From CAVWXT01 sp963759115 (GTDB taxonomy: Bacteria; Planctomycetota; Planctomycetia; Pirellulales; Thermoguttaceae), in NCBI GenBank assembly GCA_963759115.1, contig CAVWXT010000002.1, positions 372,001 to 436,000 on the forward strand: a stretch of 64,000 nucleotides of DNA, given 5' to 3'. A program made the position numbers and the translations under genes. A model generated the notes under the pieces. The model was given only the letters and a program-made list of their open reading frames with translations, had not been told where the DNA came from and ran no database searches. Shown in pieces: positions 42,795-53,797 of this stretch; position 1 is the first letter of the stretch; each line of letters starts with the position of its first letter.

Positions 42795-45663
42795 CTAATA
42801 CAGCGGCCCGGCAACGGCGGCAATCGGATGCAGCCATTGCGAGCACTGCCGGCCCTGGGCGTCCCGGATAGTCGCCTTCAACACGTAGTCGCGCGGCTTT
42901 AGCTCCGGCAAAGCCAACGCGATCCGATTCGCCGTGAGCACGTCCTGTTGAGCCTCGGCACAGGCCGTCCCTTCGGCCGTCTCCAGCGTGGCGGTGATTG
43001 TGTGACTTCCCTGGGAGATCGACTTGTGCCCGCCACGTCAAACGTGAAGCTCAGGGTGTGCCGAGGCAACAGCACGAGGCCAGGGGCTTCCAGTCCGACG
43101 AGCGTCGGCTCCCGCAATCGCTGGACCATCGCCTCGCCTACGTCGAAGGTCAGTTGCGTGCCGTGCGGATAGTCTCCCTCGGAGACAAAGAGCTGCACGA
43201 GGCTGATCGACTTCCACGGCTCCAGGCCGCCGCCGGCCGCCTCGATCATTTCCGGCACGGAGAACCGCAGGGGGACCCAAGTGTGCTGCCGGCGGCCCAA
43301 GTCGATGGTCTTCTCGTACAGCGGCCTTTTCAGGGCGTGCGACCGAATGACCACGCCGATGGGCGTCCGGCTGATGCCCGCCTCATCGCGGCTGGAGTCC
43401 ACCCGTATCCAGAACACGAGCGACTCGTACCGGCTCAGGTCGAGTTCTCCGGCTTTGAAGCTCCGGCTGATTCTCGGCCAGCCGATCGGATACTTGCCGC
43501 CTTCCCCACCATCGTGCTCCCAGTCGACGGCAACTGTCCAGCGAAGTCCCGTCCTTCCCTCGTGCCGCGCCTTTTCGGTGGTCTCGATCTTGCCCTCGGC
43601 GGTGCCGTTGACCCAGGAAGTGAAGCCGCCGCCAAGGTCGAGGGTTTCGAGTTTCCCGGAGTTGGCGGGCTGCTCAAACGGCGAAGGAGCCTCCGTCTTG
43701 GCCGGCGGCGTAATCGTCGAGTCGATCAAGACCGACGGAGCGATTGCCTTGTTCGTGGCGGGGTACTTCAGCAACTCTTGCGTCGCGGTCGCCAGGCGCC
43801 AACGGATGGCGTGAAACTCCTCGGAAGGCCACATGCCGCCGGCTAGGTACTTGGGTTGAACGTGGATGGCGTCCCACGTCTCTTGCAGGGTCTTCCGCCC
43901 CGCGCGAACGGCTGCCTGGCAGGCCGCCGGATCGCCGGAGTCTTGGCGCTCGACGATCGCTTGCTCCAGCGTGTAGATATAGCGGGCGTCATCGTAGCCC
44001 TCGCGGAAGCAGGACCAATACACGGCGGGAATAACCTCGCCCTCGTCGTCCATCCGCTGTCCGCAACCCGATTGCCTCCCGCCCAGATAGTCGAACGGGT
44101 CCGGCGCGGCCGTCCAGTTCCAGTTCCAGGGTATCAAGGTGGTGTAACCGCTTCGCCAGAAGCCGAAGCCATAGGTCATCCGCCCCCCTTTGCACATCGT
44201 CAAGCGATCTTTGATTTCGCCCGCGTTGTGGTTCGGGTAGCACCAGTATTCGTACCTTTTCTGGGCCGGGATTCGCTCGAAGGGGACGGAGTACGGCTGC
44301 GAGCACCAGATGTCCAGGTAGGGGGCGTAGGCAGCCGCATCCGGGGCCGCGGGGTCTTTGGTCGCATACGTTCTCACTCCGGCGGCCTTCACCGCGGCAT
44401 AGACCTTTACGCCGAAGTCCCGGCACGAGGCATCGACCTCATCCATGGGACAGTAGATGAACTCCGGCCAGCCCTTGGCCTTGCGTTGGACCTCGAACTC
44501 CCGAAACATGCTGGTGATGCGGTCGTAGAACTCTGGCGGCGGCATGGGGTCGATCTGCCAATGATTGCCGCGCTTTCCGTGAGGCGTGGTGTCGCGATAG
44601 ACCCGATCGATGACCCCGTCCGCGGTCACCGGTGCCGGCCCTCGCAATCCGGCCGCCAGCATTCGCTGGATTTCGTCGGCGTGACGCACCACGATCGCGC
44701 GGCCGTCTTCGCAGCCCAGATAAAGCGTCGGCAGCATGTCCAGGCCGAAGTCCACCATGGCTCGATAGTCGTTGTCGGCAGCCCGGCGGACGAAGGCCTC
44801 GCTCCGCCCTTGGTAGAAAGACTTATTCCTCACGTAGAAATAGGTCGAGTAGTGCTTGGCGGGGTCTTTGGTCAAACGGAAGCCCAAGACCCGGAGGGCA
44901 ATCGGGATGCTGAGCGCGCGGTCGAACCCCTCGTCCCATAGCATCACGGTTCCCTGGTAGAGGCCCGGCTTAGCGTCTTCGGGGACGTGGATGGTCAGCC
45001 AGTATCGTTGGCACTCGCCGGCCGGGGAGGAGTTGACCGTCACGCGCTCGAGGAGTTCCGGCGTACGTCGATACGTCTTGACGGTCGTGTAGGACGGGTA
45101 GCCGACGTTCCAATAGGTGGCCAATCGCACGTCAACCCGCTCGGCGGGAATCTCCCCCGCGGGGCACTTGAGCGACGATGCCCGGATCTTCAGGTTCACC
45201 AAAGGACGCACCGGATAGAGGGCCAGGTTGACCGACTCAAATTGGCCCGGTGCGGCGAATGCGACCAGCGCCTCCAGCCGTTCGTCCGCCGACGGACGGG
45301 TGCTGGGATAGACGGGTTCCACGGCGGAACGAGTAAACAGCAGGTATCCCCGTTGCTTCTCGGCGGCCGTCAGCACGGGCTCGGGCGCCGTCTCCACGTA
45401 GGGAAGCTCCGTAGCGCCCGCCGGCACCGTGGGCTGAGCGTGTGGCGCCGCTCCGGGACGCCATCGACCGGCTTCACAGTGAGCTTGGGTGGCGGCAATT
45501 CCGCGGGCGATGCCCCACGCTCAACCTCGTCTACGGACTTCCCATCCATCGCTCGCGGCAGCGGTCCTCGCGGCGCCGGCTGACTGCCCTTAGCCGCCGT
45601 TGCCGTGCCGACCAGCACGAGAGAAACGATGATGGCACTTGTGAGTGGCCCGTGACGGTGCAT
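42795..45663 (-). CDS. Exported DUF4091-like glycoside-hydrolase-type protein (frameshifted)
   Basis: The start (MHRHGPLTSAIIVSLVLVGT, signal peptide) is in one frame to about 45430, the main body in a second (from PAGATELPYVETAPEPVL through DNDYRAMVDFGLDMLPTLYL, MDEVDASCRDFGVKVYAAVK and IPWNWNWTAAPDPFDYLGG, EGYDDARYIYTL), and the end in a third from about 43030 (HTITATLETAEGTACAEAQQ to a TAG at 42795). The WNWNW and EGxDDxRY stretches match the DUF4091 barrel end seen in glycoside-hydrolase-like proteins. Joined, the protein is about 955 residues, with a jelly-roll-like region before the C-terminal Ig-like domain. Substrate unknown. Confidence 0.72.
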
Positions 45664-45883
45664 GGTATCAACTCCTTACGCAGGGTTGGTTACTCGGCTC
45701 CTGTTTTTCCGCCAACACGAGACGACTGTTCGCCGGCGGGGCGATGCGGCCAGCGAGACTGTCTCCGCGCCCAGATCTCGGAAAGGTCCCAGCCAGCGGA
45801 GGAAGATGGGCCGTGCCGCCTCGTCGCCTTGCAGGTAGATGCCGCGGAACTTGTCCGCCCTCAATGTAGTGGGTTGCCGCCAC

Positions 45884-46105
45884 ATGTCAAGAATCGTTCC
45901 ATTCTACCTCCACGGTCAGGCCCAGCAGGACCTCGCCGCGGGCGAGTACGATCTCACACGGCTGTTGAGCACCGTGGACATCCGCGGCGAGCAAGGCCAA
46001 GCCCGCTACCTCCGCGATTTTCTTACGGCCGTCTTCAGCCATCCGGCCGCCGATGCCATCGTGCCGAGGCCCTCGACTTTCGGTAGAATGGATGGCGAAA
46101 ATTGA
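45884..46105 (+). pseudogene. Fragment resembling the end of a GH10-like protein
   Basis: The stretch LLSTVDIRGEQGQARYLRDF followed by LTAVFSHPAADAIV resembles the conserved ending of planctomycete GH10-like proteins, in which ...YLRDFLTAxFSHPAV precedes a WGFW motif. Here that continuation is missing and the frame stops soon after. It is probably a gene remnant; the match is short. Confidence 0.35.
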
Positions 46106-46122
46106 CCCCAAGGAGGTGAGCT

Positions 46123-47083
46123 ATGCGGACCCATAAGTCTCACGCCACCGTTGCGGGAACCCTGTCGGGACTTGACCCCGCCTATCTCATGGCAAAGGAG
46201 AAGCTGGCGGCGGGCAAGGCCGCTCGACGGCCCATCGCCCGGCGGCCGTACGGGCGGACCAAGGAACGGCTTTCGATCATCGGCTTCGGCGGCATGGTGG
46301 TGAAGGACGTGACGCCCAAGGAGGCGGCCAATTACGTGGCCGAGGCCGTGGATCGGGGGGTGAACTATTTCGACGTGGCCCCCTTCTACGGCAACGCCCA
46401 GCGGCGACTCGGCCCGGCGCTCAAACCCTATCGCGCCAACAGCTTCCTGGCCTGCAAGACCCTGGAACGGGATGCCGCCGGTTTCGGCGAAGGAACTTCG
46501 AGAGTCGCTCAAATTGCTGCGAACCGACTACTTCGACCTGTACCAGCTTCACGCGCTTTGCGACGTGGAAGAGGTCGAACAGGCCTTCGGCCCCGGCGGA
46601 GCGATGGAGACGCTCGTGAAGGCCAAGCAGGAGGGCACGGTGCGGTATCTCGGTTTCTCGGCGCACAGCGAGGAGGCGGCCCACGCGGCTCTCGCTCGCT
46701 TCGACTTCGATTCGATCCTGTTCCCCTTGAGTTTTCCCATCTGGTTCAAGACAGACTTCGGTCCGTCCGTCTACAAACGGGCGAAGAAAGCGGGCATGGG
46801 CATTATGGCCCTCAAGGCGATGGCCCATCGGCAGTGGCCCAAAGGCAAGCCGCACCGCTGGAAGAAGACGTTCTATGAGCCTTTCGACGAGATCGACCGG
46901 GCCGCCTTGGGGCTGCGCTTCACGCTTCACCTGCCCGTCAACGCCATGTTTCCGCCGGGTCATTGGGAGCTGTTCCAGATGGCCCTGGGATTGGCCCAGG
47001 CAGGCGCACTTACGCCGTTGAGCGCGAAGGAGCGGACGCTCATCAAGCAGATCGCCGAGGATTCCGACCCGATCTTCCCGTAA
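46123..47083 (+). CDS. Aldo/keto reductase (one frameshift)
   Basis: The first part (ERLSIIGFGGMVVKDVTPKE, NYFDVAPFYGNAQRRLGPAL, CKTLERDAAG) carries the catalytic Asp, Tyr and Lys of the aldo/keto reductase family. A shift near 46483 moves it to the frame of VSAKELRESLKLLRTDYFDL, YQLHAL with the catalytic His, FPLSFPIWFKTDFG and FTLHLPVNAMFPPGHW. About 320 residues. An AAGGAGG ribosome site lies at 46111-46117. Family members reduce carbonyls with NADPH; the substrate is not known. Confidence 0.82.
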
Positions 47084-47100
47084 CCGTGTAACGCAGCGAA

Positions 47101-47211
47101 ATTGTTGGGTGGCACGGGCAGCTTGGCTGCCCGTGTCGGGTGGTGCAGGCACTTTGTCCCTCCTCTCGCCTCACGGGCAGACAAGCTGCCCGTGCCACCC
47201 AACCCAACAAT
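47101..47211. repeat. GGTGGCACGGGCAGCTTGGC palindromic repeat
   Basis: TTGGGTGGCACGGGCAGCTT at the left pairs with AAGCTGCCCGTGCCACCCAA at the right. Each half holds an inner palindrome (CACGGGCAGCTTGGCTGCCC and its counterpart). Confidence 0.82.
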
Positions 47212-47354
47212 GCGTGTCAGAATACTGTCCGGCGAGGCATCGCGTGCGGAAGAGGCGACGGCCGGGCGACTGGACGCGGCGGGCGCACCGCGGTACGATG
47301 GCTGCTTTCAGCAACCCGTGTTCGTTGGCTCACTGTTCGAAGGAGGATTCTATC

Positions 47355-48323
47355 GTGCGCACACTCGACTGGGTCCTGGCGGCGATTGTCGCGGGCGTGG
47401 TTTTTGGCGGCGAACTGAGCCGGGTCGGACAGTCGGCGGCCAGCGGCGCCGAGGCAACGCCGACCGTTGTCGCGGCCAAACGCCCCGACGACGGCAAACT
47501 GCGGGTCATCGTCTTCGGGGCCCACCCGGACGACTGCGAGATCCGCGCCGGCGGCGCCGCCGCGATGTGGGCCGCCCAAGGGCACCACGTGAAACTCGTC
47601 TCCGTCACCAACGGCGACGTGGGCCATTATCGCATGTCGGGCGTGGCGTTGGCCCAGCGCCGCAATGCCGAAGTCCAGGCGGCCGCCAAAATCCTCGGCA
47701 CCACCACCCAGGTGCTCGACATCCACGACGGCGAACTCATGCCGACGCTGGAGAACCGCCGTACGATCACGCGGTTGATCCGCGACTGGAAGGCCGACGT
47801 TGTCATCGCCCACCGGCCCAACGACTATCATCCCGACCACCGCTACGTGGGCGTGCTCATGCAGGATTCGGCTTACATGGTGACGGTGCCCTTCTTCTGC
47901 CCCGACACGCCTTACCTCCGCGATAATCCCGTGTTCCTCTACTCGGCGGACAATTTCCAGCGGCCGAATCCCTTCCGCCCCGACATCGTCGTGGCGATCG
48001 ACAGCGTGATCGACAAGAAGGTTGACGCCCTGGTGGGCCTGGAGTCGCAGTTCGTCGAGGGCGGGGCCAACGGGTATGCGATCTCGTTGCCCGACAACGA
48101 TCCCGCCGCACGGGACGCCCGGCGCAAGCAGGTGCGAGAGAATTTTCAAGCCCGCTTCGCGGAGACGGCCGACCGCTACCGCGCCAAGCTCGTCGAACTA
48201 TACGGAGAGGAGCAGGGGAAGAAGGTTCGCTACGCCGAGGCGTTCGAGATCTGCGAATACGGGCGTCGCCCCAACGCCGACGAGGTGCGACGACTCTTCC
48301 CATTCTTCCCCAAGAGCAATTGA
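47355..48323 (+). CDS. PIG-L family deacetylase-like protein, exported
   Basis: This 322-residue protein starts at GTG 47355, supported by an AGGAGG at 47341-47346. It has a signal peptide (TLDWVLAAIVAGVVFGGEL) and a complete PIG-L zinc site: the GAHPDDCE motif near residue 55 and YHPDHR near residue 160. SVTNGDVGHYRMSG lies between them. It probably deacetylates an N-acetylated sugar or similar outside the cytoplasm; the substrate is unknown. Unlike the copy at 29199 its HPDD motif is intact. Confidence 0.9.
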   Translation: MRTLDWVLAAIVAGVVFGGELSRVGQSAASGAEATPTVVAAKRPDDGKLRVIVFGAHPDDCEIRAGGAAAMWAAQGHHVKLVSVTNGDVGHYRMSGVALAQRRNAEVQAAAKILGTTTQVLDIHDGELMPTLENRRTITRLIRDWKADVVIAHRPNDYHPDHRYVGVLMQDSAYMVTVPFFCPDTPYLRDNPVFLYSADNFQRPNPFRPDIVVAIDSVIDKKVDALVGLESQFVEGGANGYAISLPDNDPAARDARRKQVRENFQARFAETADRYRAKLVELYGEEQGKKVRYAEAFEICEYGRRPNADEVRRLFPFFPKSN

Positions 48324-48387
48324 ACGACGCACCGCTTTCAAGAAGTGTGCCACTGCTCCGCAGGAGCAGTGCCCGGCGGGATCTGGC

Positions 48388-48447
48388 CCTGGGTCTTGGG
48401 TCTTGGTGCGAAGGCCAAAGACCCAAGACCCAAGGCCGAAGAGCTAA
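48388..48447. repeat. GGGTCTTGGGTCTTGG inverted repeat
   Basis: TGGGTCTTGGGTCTTGGTGC on the left faces AAGACCCAAGACCCAAGGCC on the right. The same type of repeat lies between the sigma factor and kinase genes (15645-15735). Confidence 0.75.
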
Positions 48448-48452
48448 AATCC

Positions 48453-51400
48453 TCACTTCCGCTGCTCGCCGGCGACGCCCTTGGTGTACTCGCGGAACTG
48501 CTCGGCGAAATCCGGCGGCGGGGGCGACTGGCCGCCATCGTGGAGATTCTGAAGCTTGTCGCGTTGCACTTCGCCCAGGGCCAGTCCCGTGCCGCGGGGG
48601 CGGAGGCCGAGGCTCTTCAGCGCGTCGTTGAACTGCCTTCTCGCGGCGTCGCCTACGGGCCCCTTCTGCGCCGCGGATTGCCTCATCTTCTCCCAGTGTT
48701 CGAGGAACTTTCGCGCGTCTTCCTTGGTCCATCCGAGTCGTTCCAACAGCGCGGGCTTCTCCTTGGCCAGTTGATCGCGGAGGTGCTCCAGGGCCAACTC
48801 GGTCTGCTGGCGGCTGTACTCGCCATTTGCGTCATCGGCCGCGTCGTCGACGGGCTCCGGCGGCGGTGACGCCTGGGGGCGTTCGCGGGCCTTGCTGCCA
48901 GGCGTCGGATTGCCCGTGCCGCGGGCGGCCGGGCCCTCGGAGGTCTGCTGGCCCGGCGTGCCGCCATTGGCCGGCTTCTCTTGCGGCGCCGCCCTCCGCG
49001 GAGTCGTCTTGCGACGACGGTTTCTCGGCGGCTTCTTTGCCGTCGGCCTGTTTCTTCTCGCCGGTTCCGCCGCCCTTCCCGGCGGGCGTTTTCGCCGTGC
49101 TGCCGGTGGGCTGTTTCGAAGCGGCTTTGTCGCCGGCCTTGCTGCCGATTTCGCCTTGGCCCGGTTCATCGGCCTTTGAGCCGCCTTGGTCGGCAGGGGT
49201 CTGCGTGCCGGGGCCGCCGATGCCCTTCTGATTGGTCTGTTGACCGCCGCCCTCCTGGCCCCCGCCGGAGCGGTCGCCGGCGGTGTCGCCCCGCGAATCC
49301 GACTGATTCTTGCTCGTGCTGGGCGACTGAGGTTGCTCGCCTTTCCGCTCGCCCGGCGCCGAGCCCGACTCGCCGGGCTTCTTCTCACGCGGCTGGTTGT
49401 CTCCCTGCGGCATTGGAGCGGCGGCATTATCGCCGGTCTTCTGGCCGGCGCCGGGCGATTGCTTGGCGATGGGCTGTTGTTCGCCCGGCTTCTTATCGCT
49501 GGGTGCCTGATTGTCGGCGGGCTGCTCTTGCTTCTGCCCATCCGCCTTCGAGCCTGAGTTCTCCGCACCAGCCTTTTCCGCGCCAGCCTTCTCAGCACCG
49601 GCCTTCTCAGCACTCGCCTTCTGATCGCCGCCAGCCTTTTGATCGCCGCCGGCCTTCTGATCGCCGCCAGACTTCTGATCGCCGCCGGCCTTCTGATCGC
49701 CGCCAGACTTCTGATCGCCGCCGGCCTTCTGATCGCCACCAGACTTCTGATCGCCACCAGACTTCTGATCGCCACCAGACTTCTGATCGCCACCAGACTT
49801 CTGATCGCCGCCAGACTTCTGATCGCCGCCAGACTTCTGATCGCCACCAGACTTCTGATCGCCGCCAGACTTCTGATCGCCACCCGCCTTCTGATCGCCA
49901 CCCGCCTTCTGATCGCCACCCGCCTTCTGATCGCCACCCGCCTTCTGATCGCCACCGGCCTTCTGATCGCCGCCAGCCTTCTGATCGCCGCCGGACTTCT
50001 GATCGCCACCAGCCTTTTGATCTCCGGACTTCTGATCCCCCGCCTTCTGATCGCCAGACTTATCGGCACCCGACGGCGGTTGGTTGCCCTGCTGGTTGTC
50101 GGAGGTGGATTGCTCGGTCTTCGACTGCTTTTGCTGTTCCTGTTGGCGATCCTTGATGATTTCCTGCATGGCGTCGCCGTCGTTGACGCCCGGCTCGATG
50201 CGCTCGTTGGGCTTCTCCGACGGTTCATTGCCCTGTTGTCCGCCGGACGTTTGTTCGGGACCTTGTTGCTTGCCCTTGTCTTGGCCCGATTTGCCAGACT
50301 CCGACTTGCCGCCGTCCTGGCCGGACTTGGCGGAATCCGATTGGCCGCCATTCTTCCCGGCGTTTTGGCCGCCCTGGGAGGAATCGGACTGTCCCTTGGT
50401 CCCACCCTTGCCAGGTTCCTCTTGGCGCTGCTGGTCCGGTTGGCCCTCTTTGGGCGGTTGCTCCTCGGGGGGCTGCTGCCTGTTCGCTAAAATGTCTTTC
50501 GGCCGTTCCTGCGATGGTCGCTCCGGGCTAGCCTGTTCGTTCGGCGGTTGTCCCTTGTTGGGCTGTGCCTGATCGCCCTGCGCTCCCTCGGGCGTCTTCT
50601 TTGGTTGCCGAGGGCCATCGGAAACAACCACGGTGATCCACTGCCTTTCGGTGGCGGAATGGCCCGCCGTTGGCTCCTTGTTGTCATCCGCCTCGGCCCA
50701 ATACGGCACGCGGTCGCCGGCCTTCAGCCCCAACTTGGCAGGTTCCAACGTGTACGCCGCTGCGAATTCACCGGGCCACGCCTTCTCCGGTTTCTTCTTG
50801 TCCAACAGCGGGGTATTGAGCACGCTCCGGCCGTCGCGTTCGGCCCGCAAGGTCACGCGCCGCAACGCAAAATCCGGGTCCTCTGCCCGCACGCCGATGG
50901 TGAGCTTGCCATTTTCCGGCACCTGCACCTCTGCCTTCTGCGGCTCGGTCAGTCGCACGTCCGGCGGCAAGTCGCGGATCACGTCGATGTGGTAGCGGAT
51001 CGGGTGGGTATTGTCGCGGCCGTGGGTGTCGGTGAAGCGAAGCTGGTACGAATCGTAGGCGGCGCCGGCGGCGTCCTTGGCACTCGCCCGCAAAGTGATG
51101 CGGCCGATGGCCGTGGCGCCGTCAACGGTCATTCCCAGGCCGCGGCGGCCGGTGCAACCGACGTCGATCTCCGCCGTGCCGGGTTTGATGTTGGTGTTGG
51201 CGGTCGCATAAAGCGTGACTTCGGTCCCTTCGATCGCCCGCAAATCGCCCTGCCGTTGGACCGTTTGGTCGGCGATGCCCGTGTAAGCCGGGTAGCGGTA
51301 CGAAACCTTGTCGACCACGATGGCGGGCGCGATCTGCGCATCGATGCGGTAACGGCGGGTGCGATAGTCGCCGGCGGTCAGATAGTATTCGCAGTCCTGC

Positions 51401-52254
51401 TGCAAGCCCAGGTTGCCCGGCGGAAAACGGCATTGATAGCGATACTCGCCAGGGGACCGCGTCAGAGGAATCATCTGATCGATGGTCTGGCCATCGGCCG
51501 TGCTGTAGATCAACAGGGGCGACTCGCCCTCGCGCAGGCCGGTCACCTCGGCCGAGACGGGAATCGAATCGCCGAGGAAGGCGGGGGCATCGCCCGGCTG
51601 CACGTCGCGGATCGTGACTCGGGTGGGCGCTTCGACCGACGACCACGGGAAAAGCACCCGGATGGCCGAGCGGATCGGGTTCTTGGGCGAGATCGCCAGG
51701 TACAGAATGGACACGGCCAGCAATCCCAACAGGATGCAGCCCAGCCGGACTACATGCGCTCGGTCTACCGCTGTGTCGATGGGCACTCGGGAGATGTCGG
51801 CAGCGGCGCGGTACTCCACCGCCCGATACACGGGCGGCGCGATTTCCTGGCGTCGCCCCCGGAGCAGCAGGAAATTGACGAGGCTGTTCTTCAGCGTGGG
51901 CTGGCTCTTTTCGATGGTGGCCGCGGCGAAGATTGGATTGATCCGACGGACCAACGGCCGCCACAGGTGCGCGGCGAAGTAGGTTCCGGCCGTGACCACG
52001 AGCACCAGCCACAGCACCAACCGCCCCCAGAACCCCAGCCCGCCCGTGATGAGCCAGTGGTCGATCGTCGCAGCCGCCAGCAAATAGGCCAGCACTCCGA
52101 TCGCAAGCGTGATGAACCCCCCGACGATGTCCACCGATTTGACATGGTGACGAGTCTTCTCGAGCCGCCGATCAATGACAACCTCGTACTCGGTCCGCGG
52201 CGCGGCCACGTCTTCTGGCGGCAATGATGGAGGGGGTCCAATTCCACTCGACAT
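48453..52254 (-). CDS. Large membrane protein with low-complexity GGDQK repeat region (one frameshift)
   Basis: About 1265 residues from the ATG at 52254 (a GTG at 52278 is an alternative). Two membrane helices (IVGGFITLAIGVLAYLLAAA, LGFWGRLVLWLVLVVTAGTY) and a third (LGCILLGLLAVSILYLAI) are followed by periplasmic beta domains (VTIRDVQPGDAPAFLGD, YRYPAYTGIADQTVQ), then a Gln/Pro-rich part, about two dozen GGDQKA/GGDQKS units, more low-complexity sequence and a C-terminal helical domain (LEHLRDQLAKEKPALLERLG, WTKEDARKFLEHWEKMR). It resembles DUF4175-type planctomycete proteins. One frame change near 48985 joins the last 175 residues. A TATAAT lies on the minus strand near 52300. Role unknown; a long flexible envelope protein is inferred. 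Confidence 0.78.
49611..50060. repeat. 18-bp coding tandem repeat array
   Basis: The unit TTCTGATCGCCGCCAGAC (with CGCCACC, GCCTT and other variants) repeats about two dozen times without spacers and encodes the GGDQK(A/S) hexapeptide. Variation is almost confined to wobble bases and the Ala/Ser position. Confidence 0.9.
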
Positions 52255-52341
52255 AGGGGGTGCTCCGGGCACTTTCACGGCTCTCTCTGTATTATAGACG
52301 CGATTGGGCCTGCGAGGTTCCCCTCGCCGCGCATTTCCGCG

Positions 52342-53067
52342 TCAGCTTGCCCTCGCGGGCCGGCACATCTCGGCGAACCGCCCGAAAATCTGCCTCGCCA
52401 GTGCCTGTAGCGGCGGCAATTCTTGCGGCGTTTGCCGGCGAATCCTGTCCGGGTCGATGTAGTCCAGGTGGGCCATTTCGCCGCCGTTCTCAGAATCGGC
52501 CAACCAGGTATCGATCATGGCGGCTGTCATCTCGACGTGGAATTGCAGCCCGTACGCACTCGGGCCGTAGCGAAACGCCTGGTTCTCACACAGCGGGCTG
52601 CGGGCCAGGTGGACCGCCCCATGCGGCAGGTCGAACGTGTCGCCGTGCCACTGAAAGACCGTTCTCGTGCCGGTCTGGGCCAGCAGCGGATCGTCGGCCG
52701 CTGCCGGCGTCATTTCAATCGAATACCAGCCGATCTCCTTGAAATCGGCCGGGTACACCCGCGATCCCAGCGCCTTTGCCAACAATTGCGCCCCCAGGCA
52801 GATCCCCAGCGTGGGCACTCGGTTTTCGACCGCCTGTCGAATCCAAGACACTTCGGGGCCGAGGAATGGATATCGGTCGACCTCGTCGACGTTCATCGGC
52901 CCGCCGAGGATCACCAGTCCCGCGGCCCGATCAAGCGGCAGTCGAGCGGGGATCTCCTGGTACAGGTCGACGTAGCGATAGGCCAGTCCCGCGGCGTCGA
53001 TCACGGTTTCGAGTGTTCCCCCCGATTCATGAGCGGCCTGGCGAAGGATGACGATGGTGTTTTTCAT
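52342..53067 (-). CDS. Class I glutamine amidotransferase (GMP synthase-like)
   Basis: This 241-residue protein has the triad of class I amidotransferases: nucleophile Cys in GICLGAQLLAKALG, His and Glu in LQFHVEMT. LVILGGPMNVDEVDRYPFLG is typical of the YfeJ/GuaA-like group. It is a stand-alone domain with no synthetase partner nearby. Its substrate is unknown; relatives include gamma-glutamyl hydrolases of polyamines and GuaA. The ATG at 53067 begins MKNTIVILRQAAHESGG. Confidence 0.9.
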   Translation of the reverse strand: MKNTIVILRQAAHESGGTLETVIDAAGLAYRYVDLYQEIPARLPLDRAAGLVILGGPMNVDEVDRYPFLGPEVSWIRQAVENRVPTLGICLGAQLLAKALGSRVYPADFKEIGWYSIEMTPAAADDPLLAQTGTRTVFQWHGDTFDLPHGAVHLARSPLCENQAFRYGPSAYGLQFHVEMTAAMIDTWLADSENGGEMAHLDYIDPDRIRRQTPQELPPLQALARQIFGRFAEMCRPARAS

Positions 53068-53107
53068 AGGCGCTCCCGTCCCGTGCGGTGTATCATATCC
53101 GTCAAGC

Positions 53108-53237
53108 AAAGCGGCGGCAGTCCCCTTTTCCCGGTTATCCCGGTTTGCTAGGCTGTAGACGCGGCATCTTGCCGCGTCATGCCTATTTTAGGAACAACGA
53201 ACCGTTTCGAGATAATGCGGCAAGATGCCGCGTCTAC
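53108..53237. repeat. Half GGGGACTG repeat plus TAGACGCGGCATCTTGCCGC repeat (copy 2)
   Basis: GGCGGCAGTCCCCTTTTCCC at 53112 is one arm of the GGGGACAG family. From 53155, GTAGACGCGGCATCTTGCCG pairs with GCGGCAAGATGCCGCGTCTA ending at 53236. Confidence 0.75.
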
Positions 53238-53248
53238 TTAGGCTATGC

Positions 53249-53749
53249 ATGGTGATGGAAGCGGAAATACTGCCTGGAGCAAATCTCATGCCCGAAGCTG
53301 CCCTGCCGACCATCTCACACCCCGCCGGCCGGTGCAAGCCGCGCCGCCAGGACCTTCGGCCGGGCGAAAGACTCTGCGACCACTGCACGGCTAAGTGCTG
53401 CCGCTACTTTGCCTTGCCCATCGACGAGCCCAAGGATTGGCAGGACTTCGATTATATCCGCTGGTACCTGTTGCACGAGCAGGCGGCCGTGTTCGTCGAA
53501 GAGGATTGCTGGTACCTCTTGGTGCAGAACGGCTGCAAGCATCTCCGCGACGACCACCTCTGCGACATCTATGAGACCCGGCCGCAAATTTGCCGCGACT
53601 ACACCACCCGCAACTGCGAATACGAAGACGACTGGGTCTACGACAAGCTTTGGGAGACCCCGGAACAGGTCGAGGAATATGCCGAGGCCGTGCTCGGCCC
53701 GCGCGAAGGAGAGAACGCACGTAGCGCGAAACCGCCAGCGGCTCTCTAA
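53249..53749 (+). CDS. YkgJ-family cysteine-cluster protein
   Basis: This 166-residue protein has the metal-binding cysteine pattern LCDHCTAKCCRYFALPI (CxxCxxxCC), then NGCKHLRDDHLCDIYETRP and CRDYTTRNC, as in YkgJ/CxxxCxxCC proteins, which are thought to chelate zinc or iron. The start is ambiguous: 53225 lies in a palindromic repeat, and 53249, 53255 and 53288 are all ATGs. The next gene is hisS, separated by a repeat. Confidence 0.85.
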   Translation: MVMEAEILPGANLMPEAALPTISHPAGRCKPRRQDLRPGERLCDHCTAKCCRYFALPIDEPKDWQDFDYIRWYLLHEQAAVFVEEDCWYLLVQNGCKHLRDDHLCDIYETRPQICRDYTTRNCEYEDDWVYDKLWETPEQVEEYAEAVLGPREGENARSAKPPAAL

Positions 53750-53792
53750 TCCCTAACCCCCAATCTCTAATCCCAAATCCCCAATCCCCCGT
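53748..53792. repeat. AATCCCTAACCCCCAATCTC tandem repeat
   Basis: About six C-rich heptamer-like units (AATCCCT, AACCCCC, AATCTCT, AATCCC) run up to the hisS start. This is the GGGATTAGGGATT family in reverse orientation. Confidence 0.7.
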
Positions 53793-53797
53793 CACCC

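Noticed and set aside
49611..50060. Regular short direct repeats that could suggest a CRISPR array
   Set aside because: The 18-bp units are contiguous with no spacers and lie in frame within a long coding sequence.
48981..50156. 391-codon plus-strand frame of DRR(Q/P)(P/T)S repeats
   Set aside because: It is an antisense reading of the 18-bp coding repeats.
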